A DNA stretch of 64,000 bases from an uncultured Gallionellaceae bacterium (GTDB lineage: Bacteria; Pseudomonadota; Gammaproteobacteria; Burkholderiales; Gallionellaceae). Where the stretch lies: the NCBI GenBank assembly GCA_903847155.1, contig CAINCU010000012.1, positions 1 to 64,000 on the forward strand. Direction: 5' to 3'. Position 1 is the stretch's first letter. Each line of letters begins with the position of its first letter. The position numbers were made by a program, and so were the translations under genes. Shown one piece after another: positions 10,071 through 16,227 of the stretch. The notes below the pieces were generated by a model. The model was given only the letters and a program-made list of their open reading frames with translations, made no database searches and was not told where the DNA came from.

Positions 10071-10304
10071 ATGAGCATTACTGTTGAGCAAATTGCTGAA
10101 GAGGCGTTGTCTTTACCGAGTGAGGCGCGCGCACTTTTGGCTGATCGTTTGGTTGAAAGCCTTGATCCGGCGGAAGATGGTTATGTGCGCCAACTGTGGG
10201 TGGCGGAAGCGCAAAGGCGTATTGAAGATGTGCGTAGCGGACGTGTGGCGACTGTTGCCGGTGCAGAGGCGTTTTCCCAAGTCAGAGCAACCATAGCGCG
10301 ATGA
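10071..10304 (+). CDS. Addiction-module antitoxin (TIGR02574-like), copy 1
   Basis: MSITVEQIAEEALSLPSEARALLADRLVESLDPAEDGYVRQLW...; overlaps the next ORF by ATGA. Confidence 0.8.
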   Translation: MSITVEQIAEEALSLPSEARALLADRLVESLDPAEDGYVRQLWVAEAQRRIEDVRSGRVATVAGAEAFSQVRATIAR

Positions 10305-10590
10305 ATTACCGCTTTCATCCTGAAGCCTTGCGCGAGTTTCAGGCAGCGACGATTTATTACGAGGAGCAGCAGCGCGCTTTGGGTGAGCGTTTTATATCAG
10401 CCGTTCAGACAGCGATTGATCACATCATCGCTTCGCCGTTGTCGGGACGCATTCTGGAAGAGGATGTGGCCGCTATCTAACCAAAGTTTTTCCATATGCG
10501 GTGCTGTACTCAGTGGAGGACGATTACATTTTGATCGTTGCCGTCATGCATTGCCATCGCGCGCCTGGGTATTGGCTGCATAGGGTTTAG
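10301..10590 (+). pseudogene. ParE/RelE-family toxin, copy 1, frameshifted
   Basis: Near-identical to the intact copy at 12030-12320 but lacks one C (GATGTG-GCCGCTATC vs GAAGTGCGCCGCTATC); stop at 10478-10480 leaves 59 aa. Confidence 0.85.
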
Positions 10591-10635
10591 CCTGTCATTT
10601 TGGGTTTTTGTTACACTAAAGCAATGGAGGGCATT

Positions 10636-10872
10636 ATGGAAAAAGCGCTATTTATTCGTGCAGAGTGGGATGAAGAAGCGGAAGTGTGGGTTGCCACGAG
10701 CGACGATGTTCCCGGTCTGGTTGCCGAAGCCGATACCGCAGAGGCTTTGTTAGCCAAATTGCGCACATTGATTCCCGAGTTATTGGATGCAAACGGCTAT
10801 CCCGATGCAGGCGATGTGCCGTTTGAGTTGTTTTCCCGGCGTTTCGATGTGACGCATCGGCAAGCGGTCTGA
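10636..10872 (+). CDS. HicB-like antitoxin (DUF1902), copy 1
   Basis: MEKALFIRAEWDEEAEVWVATSDDVPGLVAEADTAEALLAKLRTLIPELL; 78 aa; stop/start junction with the HicA-like ORF. Confidence 0.8.
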   Translation: MEKALFIRAEWDEEAEVWVATSDDVPGLVAEADTAEALLAKLRTLIPELLDANGYPDAGDVPFELFSRRFDVTHRQAV

Positions 10873-11078
10873 TGGAAAGTTTCACCGCTCAGTTAAAGGC
10901 TATTTTGCTCAAGGCCGGATGTCGCTTTGAGCGGCAAGGTAAAGGCGATCACGAAATTTGGTTCAGCCCGATTACTGCGGTGCACTTTCCTGTGGATAGC
11001 AAAATCAAATCAAGGACACATCGAATAATTCAAATTCCGTCATTCCGGCGAAGGCCGGAATCCAGCGGTTTTATTTAA
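10872..11078 (+). pseudogene. HicA-like toxin, copy 1, C-terminus replaced by repeat-derived residues
   Basis: GCRFERQGKGDHEIWFSPITAVHFPVDSKIKSR is HicA-like; the tail IPSFRRRPESSGF is a translation of repeat family 1. Confidence 0.8.
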
Positions 11079-11080
11079 AA
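11030..11080. repeat. Half copy of MITE-like repeat family 1
   Basis: ATTCAAATTCCGTCATTCCGGCGAAGGCCGGAATCCAGCGGTTTTATTTAAAA, no matching right arm before R2. Confidence 0.8.
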
Positions 11081-11085
11081 CGGGT

Positions 11086-11210
11086 CAAAGGGGTCAGGCT
11101 CGAATTGTTTTTCACTGACTCAGCGTAGCAAGCAATAAAAGAAGTTGGCAGCAAACAAGGGAGGCTTCGGCCTCCCTTGTTTTTTGTGTGGCGTTGGCGC
11201 ATTTTGTCAT
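11086..11210 (+). repeat. Cassette repeat R2
   Basis: AAAGGGGTCAGGCTCGAATTGTTTTTCACTGACTCAGCGTAGCAAGCAATAAAAGAAGTTGGCAGCAAACAAGGGAGGCTTCGGCCTCCC... Confidence 0.85.
11156..11185 (+). terminator. Terminator-like hairpin (copy 2)
   Basis: CAAGGGAGGC-TTCG-GCCTCCCTTGTTTTTT. Confidence 0.85.
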
Positions 11211-11248
11211 ACTGTGTACATTCAGCAACGTCTCAGAGGGGGATTCAC

Positions 11249-11638
11249 ATGGACATTACCTACGCAGATTTAAGGTTGGCCAACGATGCGCGCGATGATT
11301 TGGAAGAGATTGACGCAAGCGCGGTTGTGGACACTGGTGCAATGCACTTGTGCATCCCTGAGCACGTGGCGATCCAGTTACAGCTCAAAGCCAGATCGCA
11401 ACGTGAGGTGCAAACCGCTGATGGGAAGTCGCATATGGTGGACTATGTTTCGCCGGTCAGAATCTCGATGCTTGGACGCGAGTGCGTCACAGGGGCTCTG
11501 GTGATCGGCAATCAGGTTTTGCTGGGCGCGATTCCCATGGAAGATATGGATTTGATTGTTGAGCCGGCGAGATTGCGTGTAAGCGTAAATCCGTTAAGTC
11601 CGAATATTCCGCTATCGCTGGCTAAGGGAATCAAATAG
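11249..11638 (+). CDS. Clan AA (retropepsin-like) aspartic protease
   Basis: ASAVVDTGAMHLCIPEHVAIQL (DTGA active site) and VLLGAIPMEDMDLIV. Confidence 0.75.
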   Translation: MDITYADLRLANDARDDLEEIDASAVVDTGAMHLCIPEHVAIQLQLKARSQREVQTADGKSHMVDYVSPVRISMLGRECVTGALVIGNQVLLGAIPMEDMDLIVEPARLRVSVNPLSPNIPLSLAKGIK

Positions 11639-11639
11639 G

Positions 11640-11775
11640 GTTTAAGGGGAGGTGATTTATTTTTCACTGACCCTGCGTAGCAAGCAATAAAAGAAGTTGG
11701 CATCAAACAAGGGAGGCTTTGGCCTCCCTTGTTTTTTGTCTGGCGCACGTGCATTTTGTTACACTGCAAGCCATC
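11640..11775 (+). repeat. Cassette repeat R3
   Basis: TTTTTCACTGACCCTGCGTAGCAAGCAATAAAAGAAGTTGGCATCAAACAAGGGAGGCTTTGGCCTCCCTTGTTTTTTG...TGCATTTTGTTACACTG. Confidence 0.85.
11708..11737 (+). terminator. Terminator-like hairpin (copy 3)
   Basis: CAAGGGAGGC-TTTG-GCCTCCCTTGTTTTTT. Confidence 0.85.
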
Positions 11776-11799
11776 GGAACATGACGTGAGGAGTGCAAA

Positions 11800-12033
11800 A
11801 TGAACATCACTGTTGAACAAATCGCTGAAGAGGCGCTGGCTTTGCCAAGTGAGGCGCGCGCACTATTAGCGGATCGTTTGGTTGAAAGCCTTGATCCGGC
11901 GGAAGATGGCTATGTGCGCCAACTGTGGATGGTAGAAGCGCGTAGGCGCATCGAGGATGTGCGTAGCGGGCGTGTGGCGACTGTTGCCGGTGTGGAGGCG
12001 TTTGCCCAAGTCAGGGCAGCAATAGCGCGATGA
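11800..12033 (+). CDS. Addiction-module antitoxin (TIGR02574-like), copy 2
   Basis: Paralogue of 10071-10304, 8 differences over 77 aa by eye. Confidence 0.8.
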   Translation: MNITVEQIAEEALALPSEARALLADRLVESLDPAEDGYVRQLWMVEARRRIEDVRSGRVATVAGVEAFAQVRAAIAR

Positions 12034-12320
12034 ATTATCGCTTTCATCCTGAAGCCTTGAGCGAGTTTCAGGCGGCGACGATTTATTACGAGCAACGGCA
12101 GCGCGCTTTGGGCGAGCGTTTTATATCAGCAGTTCAGACTGCGATTGATCACATCATCGACTCGCCGTTGTCGGGGCGCGTTTTGGCAGAGGAAGTGCGC
12201 CGCTATCTAACCAAAGTTTTTCCCTATGCGGTGTTGTACACAGTAGAGGACGATTACATCCTGATCGTTGCCGTCATGCATTGTCATCGCGAGCCGGGAT
12301 ATTGGCTGAATAGGGTTTAG
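12030..12320 (+). CDS. ParE/RelE-family toxin, intact copy
   Basis: MNYRFHPEALSEFQAATIYYEQRQRALGERFISAVQTAIDHIIDSPLSGRVLAEEVRRYLTKVFPYAVLYTVEDDYILIVAVMHCHREPGYW. Confidence 0.85.
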   Translation: MNYRFHPEALSEFQAATIYYEQRQRALGERFISAVQTAIDHIIDSPLSGRVLAEEVRRYLTKVFPYAVLYTVEDDYILIVAVMHCHREPGYWLNRV

Positions 12321-12340
12321 TCCGCACGGGTTGGCAAAAA

Positions 12341-12370
12341 CAATGGAGGCTGCGGCCTCCCTTGTTTTTT
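12341..12370 (+). terminator. Terminator-like hairpin (copy 4; repeat R4, partial)
   Basis: CAATGGAGGC-TGCG-GCCTCCCTTGTTTTTT, followed by GGCGTTGGCGCATTTTGCTACACTGT. Confidence 0.8.
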
Positions 12371-12428
12371 GTGCGGCGTTGGCGCATTTTGCTACACTGT
12401 GCTATCGGTTAGGCTAATGGAGTTTGTT

Positions 12429-12665
12429 ATGGAAAAAGCGCTATTTATTCGTGCAGAGTGGGATGACGAGGCGGAAGTGTGGGTCGCCACAAGCGATGAT
12501 GTTCCGGGTCTGGTTGCCGAAGCGGATACCGCAGAGGCTTTGTTGGCCAAGTTGCGCACCTTGATCCCCGAGTTGCTGGATGCCAACGGTTATCCCGATG
12601 CGGGCGATGTGCCGTTTGAGTTGTTCTCGCGGCGTTTTGATGTGACGCATCGGCAAGCGGCCTGA
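12429..12665 (+). CDS. HicB-like antitoxin (DUF1902), copy 2
   Basis: Two amino-acid differences from copy 1 over 78 aa. Confidence 0.8.
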   Translation: MEKALFIRAEWDDEAEVWVATSDDVPGLVAEADTAEALLAKLRTLIPELLDANGYPDAGDVPFELFSRRFDVTHRQAA

Positions 12666-12871
12666 TGGAAAGTTTTACCGCGCAGCTAAAGGAAATTTTG
12701 CTCAAGGCTGGATGTCGCTTTGAACGGCAGGGTAAAGGCGATCACGAGATTTGGTTCAGCCCGATTACTGCGGTGCACTTTCCTGTGGATAGCAAAATCA
12801 AATCAAGGACACATCGAATAATTCAAATTCCGTCATTCCGGCGAAGGCCGGAATCCAGCGGTTTTATTTAA
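12665..12871 (+). pseudogene. HicA-like toxin, copy 2, C-terminus replaced by repeat-derived residues
   Basis: Same SRTHRIIQIPSFRRRPESSGFI tail as copy 1. Confidence 0.8.
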
Positions 12872-12950
12872 AATGCTGTTACGTCAGTGCATTGCACTGC
12901 ACCTATATTTTTTCCTAGACACCGGCCTTCGCCGGTGTGACGAATAATTA
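12823..12950. repeat. MITE-like palindromic repeat, family 1 (complete copy inside hicA)
   Basis: ATTCAAATTCCGTCATTCCGGCGAAGGCCGGAATCCAGC ... ACACCGGCCTTCGCCGGTGTGACG. Confidence 0.8.
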
Positions 12951-12978
12951 GAGATGCCAAAAAGAAGTTGGCATCAAA

Positions 12979-13008
12979 CAAGGGAGGCCGCAGCCTCCCT
13001 TGTTTTTT
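12979..13008 (+). terminator. Terminator-like hairpin (copy 5; repeat R5)
   Basis: CAAGGGAGGC-CGCA-GCCTCCCTTGTTTTTT. Confidence 0.85.
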
Positions 13009-13075
13009 GTCCGGCGCTGGTGCATTTTGTTACACTACAAACCCGTGTAGATTAGTAGGATGAAATGCTGCGAAC

Positions 13076-13156
13076 ATGCGTTTGACTGCCGAGCAAATCA
13101 AAGTAATCAAATTGGAGACCGAACATTATTTCGACGCTCATGCATATGACCATTGA
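13076..13156 (+). pseudogene. Truncated N-terminus of a nucleotidyltransferase (MntA-like)
   Basis: ATG-initiated MRLTAEQIKVIKLETEHYFDAHAYDH-stop; resembles the N-terminus of small nucleotidyltransferases before the lost GSR motif. Confidence 0.5.
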
Positions 13157-13158
13157 CC

Positions 13159-13626
13159 ATGCGTAATCCCCGCAAAATTATTGCTGTAACTCAACGCGGC
13201 TTCACGCTGGTAGAGTTGATTACCATCATCATTATTCTGGGCATCATCTCGGTGGTGGCGTTGCCGCGTTTCACCAGCAAGAGCTCGTTTGACAGCCGTG
13301 CCTTCAGTGATGAGGTGAAATCAACCTTGCGTTTGGCGCAAAAACTGGCCGTCGCGCAGCACCGCAATTCGTGCGTGAATGTGACCGCTGCGAATGTGGC
13401 CATCAAGGTGAGCAGCGCGGAACCGGGCGCTTGCGACACGGCGCTGCCAAGCTTGAGCGGCAGCGGAAATTACCTGATTAATGCGCCGGGCAGTTCCGTG
13501 CTCACTTTCTCTGCGGCCACGATCACTTTCGATTTAAAGGGCAGTCCGGGTGCGACGGCAATTACTTTGAAAGTGGATACCGAGCCGACAATCACGGTGG
13601 AAGCGGAGACGGGCTATGTGCATTAA
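13159..13626 (+). CDS. mshC: MSHA minor pilin / GspH-like pseudopilin
   Basis: QRGFTLVELITIIIILGIISVVALPRF prepilin motif; position between mshA-like and mshD-like genes. Confidence 0.75.
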   Translation: MRNPRKIIAVTQRGFTLVELITIIIILGIISVVALPRFTSKSSFDSRAFSDEVKSTLRLAQKLAVAQHRNSCVNVTAANVAIKVSSAEPGACDTALPSLSGSGNYLINAPGSSVLTFSAATITFDLKGSPGATAITLKVDTEPTITVEAETGYVH

Positions 13627-13659
13627 ACCGAAGCGTGCAATTTTGTTTGGAATGAGGCC

Positions 13660-14160
13660 ATGAAAATTGCTGAACTCTTGCGCTCGCTATCGGAAGGTCA
13701 AGTCCAATATGTGCTCGTCGGTGGGTTGGCAGTTCAATTGCATGGATTCATGCGTTCAACTTTTGATGTTGATCTGGTACTGGCGATGAACGACGAAAAC
13801 CTCGTGCGATTTATCGAGGTGTCCAAACGATTCGGGCTGACTCCTTCGATCCCTGTTTCTATCGACTCGTTAAGGGATGCCGATCAGATCGAACAGTGGT
13901 ATCGCGAAAAAGGAATGCTGGCATTTGCCTTGAGAGAGCCGCAAACCGGCGGTGGCGTGGTGGATGTGCTGGTGCGTCCTGAAGTATCTTTTGAGCAACT
14001 CAAGCGCAATGCAGTGGCGGGGGCGTTGTTTGCGCAGCAGGTCTGGATCGCATCCATTGATGATTTGCTAACCATGAAGCGCGCCGCGAATCGTCCCAAA
14101 GATCATCTGGATATTGCTGCGCTGGAAAAGATCAAACGCGGGGAAGATCCCAATGGCTGA
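13660..14160 (+). CDS. Nucleotidyltransferase-fold protein (AbiEii/DUF6036-like)
   Basis: VQYVLVGGLAVQLHGFMRSTFDVDLVL (GG...DxD) and IASIDDLLTMKRAANRPKDHLDIAAL motifs. Confidence 0.7.
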   Translation: MKIAELLRSLSEGQVQYVLVGGLAVQLHGFMRSTFDVDLVLAMNDENLVRFIEVSKRFGLTPSIPVSIDSLRDADQIEQWYREKGMLAFALREPQTGGGVVDVLVRPEVSFEQLKRNAVAGALFAQQVWIASIDDLLTMKRAANRPKDHLDIAALEKIKRGEDPNG

Positions 14161-14356
14161 GTCAAAATTGACTGTGCGCTTAACCATACCAGAGGACGTG
14201 ATGATTTCCCGTCTGGCTCAGTCCGAACAGATGCGGGAATTTTTCATACAAATGTGGCAGCAAAACCCAATGTTGGCCAAGCAGGGGGGGCAAAAAGTGC
14301 AACGCCTGTTGACCCCGCTTGAGTGCGTGGCTGTGAATGAAACTTCAGTCAAAGGC
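14153..14356 (+). CDS. Small partner ORF of the nucleotidyltransferase; no stop before mshD-like gene (read-through ORF)
   Basis: MAESKLTVRLTIPEDVMISRLAQSEQMREFFIQMWQQNPMLAKQGGQ..., start overlaps the NTase stop, continues in frame into 14357. Confidence 0.5.
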
Positions 14357-14827
14357 ATGGACAAGCAACGCGGCATCAGCCTGATCGAACTCATCATGTT
14401 CATCGTCATTATCAGCACGGCGCTGGCGGGGATATTGCTGGTGATGAATCAGGTCGTCGGTCACAGTGCCGATCCGCTTATCCGCAAACAGGCTATGGCT
14501 ATCGCCGAGTCGATGCTGGAAGAGGTCAAGTTGCAGGACTTGTCCGGCGTCGGCTGTGCCGGAACACTGGTAACGAATTCGGCGCGCTCAGGAGTGACTT
14601 CCGTGTGCGATTACAACGGCTACAACACCACTGCGGGTATTCTGGATTTTTCTACCAATAGCCATATAGGCCTGGATAACTACAACATCACGGGCGTGGT
14701 TGTGTCACAAGTCTCCCCATTGGGCGTCACGCCGATTACGGCAGGCAGCGGGGTGGTGATTACCGTCACCGTTGCCGGCCCGGGTGGGACGACGTTGAAT
14801 GCAACAGGCTACCGGGCGGGAAGATGA
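14357..14827 (+). CDS. mshD: MSHA minor pilin
   Basis: MDKQRGISLIELIMFIVIISTALAGILLVMNQVVGHSADPLIRKQAMAIAESMLEEV. Confidence 0.8.
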   Translation: MDKQRGISLIELIMFIVIISTALAGILLVMNQVVGHSADPLIRKQAMAIAESMLEEVKLQDLSGVGCAGTLVTNSARSGVTSVCDYNGYNTTAGILDFSTNSHIGLDNYNITGVVVSQVSPLGVTPITAGSGVVITVTVAGPGGTTLNATGYRAGR

Positions 14828-15699
14828 TGCGCATGCCTCTGACATCGCAGCACGGATTTACGCTGGTTGAGATGATCGTGGTGATTGTCATCACTGGCAT
14901 TATCGCAGGTATGGTGGCAATCTTCATCCGTGCGCCGGTGCAAGGCTATGTAGACAGCGCGCGTCGTGCCGAAATGACCGATATTGCGGATACCGCTCTG
15001 CGGCGCATGGCGCGCGATCTGCGCACTGCGGTGCCGAATAGTGTGCGCGTGTCGGGCACATCCGTTGAGTTTCTGCCGACGAGCGACGGAGGGCGCTATC
15101 GGATTGCCGATGTCGGAGGGGCGCACTGCGGAGGCACTGCAATGGGGGACGCGTTGAGCTTCGATCCGGCCGACCCGGTTGACACTTGCTTTGACATCGT
15201 GGGACGGCCTATCGATTTTACGACAGGCGATACCATTGTGATTGGAAGCACGCAATCCGATGGCAGCCTGCCTTATATGACGGCTGCCGCTGGCGGCGTA
15301 AGTCGCACGATTGCCGCCGCCGGTGTGGGGACAGGCAAAACCACAGTGAAAATATCTTCTACCCAACAATACCCCGCCTCATCCGAACTTCCTGGATCGC
15401 GCTTCGAGGTTGTCCCCGGCGACCAGCAAGCGGTGACCTACGCCTGCGAGAATTTTGTTACGGTTAATGGTGACGGCACAGGCACGCTCACCCGATATTG
15501 GCATTACGGTTTTAACAATCCGCAAGTCGCGCTGCCCGGCGGTACAAGCGCGCGCCTTGCCGACAAAATCTCGGGATGCAGTTTTGTTTACGATGTCAAC
15601 AACAGGCGCAACAGCCTGCTGGCGGTGACGCTCACGATCACGCGCGGCAGCGAAAGCGTGAGTTTGTATCAAGAAATACATATCAACAACGTACCGTGA
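14824..15699 (+). CDS. mshO: MSHA minor pilin
   Basis: QHGFTLVEMIVVIVITGIIAGMVAIFIRAPVQGYVDSARRAEMTDIADTALRRMARDLR. Confidence 0.85.
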   Translation: MMRMPLTSQHGFTLVEMIVVIVITGIIAGMVAIFIRAPVQGYVDSARRAEMTDIADTALRRMARDLRTAVPNSVRVSGTSVEFLPTSDGGRYRIADVGGAHCGGTAMGDALSFDPADPVDTCFDIVGRPIDFTTGDTIVIGSTQSDGSLPYMTAAAGGVSRTIAAAGVGTGKTTVKISSTQQYPASSELPGSRFEVVPGDQQAVTYACENFVTVNGDGTGTLTRYWHYGFNNPQVALPGGTSARLADKISGCSFVYDVNNRRNSLLAVTLTITRGSESVSLYQEIHINNVP

Positions 15700-16145
15700 T
15701 GGGGAAGGCGATGCAAAAGAATATGCAACGCGGGTTCAGTTTGATCTCGGCCATTTTCTTGCTGGTGGTGCTGGCAGGGTTGGGCGCGGCGATGCTCGCG
15801 TTTTCGACCGCGCAAAACAAAAGTCAGACGATGGACGTGCTTGGCTCGCGCGCCTACGAAGCAGCCAATGCGGGCGTCGAATGGGCGGCATACAACATTG
15901 AAACCACATCCTCTGCGTCGGCAGCCGCCACCTTGGTTTTTGCGCATGGCACGGGAACTGCACTCGCCGGAGTCCTGTCTCCTTTTGATGTGACGGTGAG
16001 CTACACTGCAGTTGCAGTGAGTGATGCCGCAGTTACCGGCGGACCCGTGGGCAATGTGTGGACGCACGACATCACTGCCAGCGCGGTGATGGGTGCGGCG
16101 GGCACCTCGAATTATGTCGAGCGCGTCATCAACGCCAAGATGTAG
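15699..16145 (+). CDS. mshP: MSHA biogenesis protein MshP
   Basis: MQRGFSLISAIFLLVVLAGLGAAMLAFSTAQNKSQTMDVLGSRAYEAANAGVEWA. Confidence 0.8.
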   Translation: MGKAMQKNMQRGFSLISAIFLLVVLAGLGAAMLAFSTAQNKSQTMDVLGSRAYEAANAGVEWAAYNIETTSSASAAATLVFAHGTGTALAGVLSPFDVTVSYTAVAVSDAAVTGGPVGNVWTHDITASAVMGAAGTSNYVERVINAKM

Positions 16146-16172
16146 CAGACATTGCAGAACATAGCCTGGAAG

Positions 16173-16227
16173 CCAATAGATTCGGGCATCTCCAGACTAG
16201 CATGTTGTAGATTGGCGAATCTATTGG
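16173..16227. repeat. Short palindromic repeat, family 2 copy
   Basis: Perfect 12-bp inverted repeat CCAATAGATTCG / CGAATCTATTGG flanking GGCATCTCC...TTGTAGATTGG. Confidence 0.75.

Noticed and set aside
9980-13008. CRISPR array interpretation of the regularly repeated hairpins
   Set aside because: Spacings are 0.55-1.2 kb and contain protein-coding genes; there are no short unique spacers and no cas genes.
9911-13045. Classical integron attC sites between the TA cassettes
   Set aside because: The repeats lack recognisable RYYYAAC/GTTRRRY core pairs at the right spacing, the palindrome is a near-perfect terminator with a T-tract, and no integron integrase is in the window. I kept the array finding but not an integron call.
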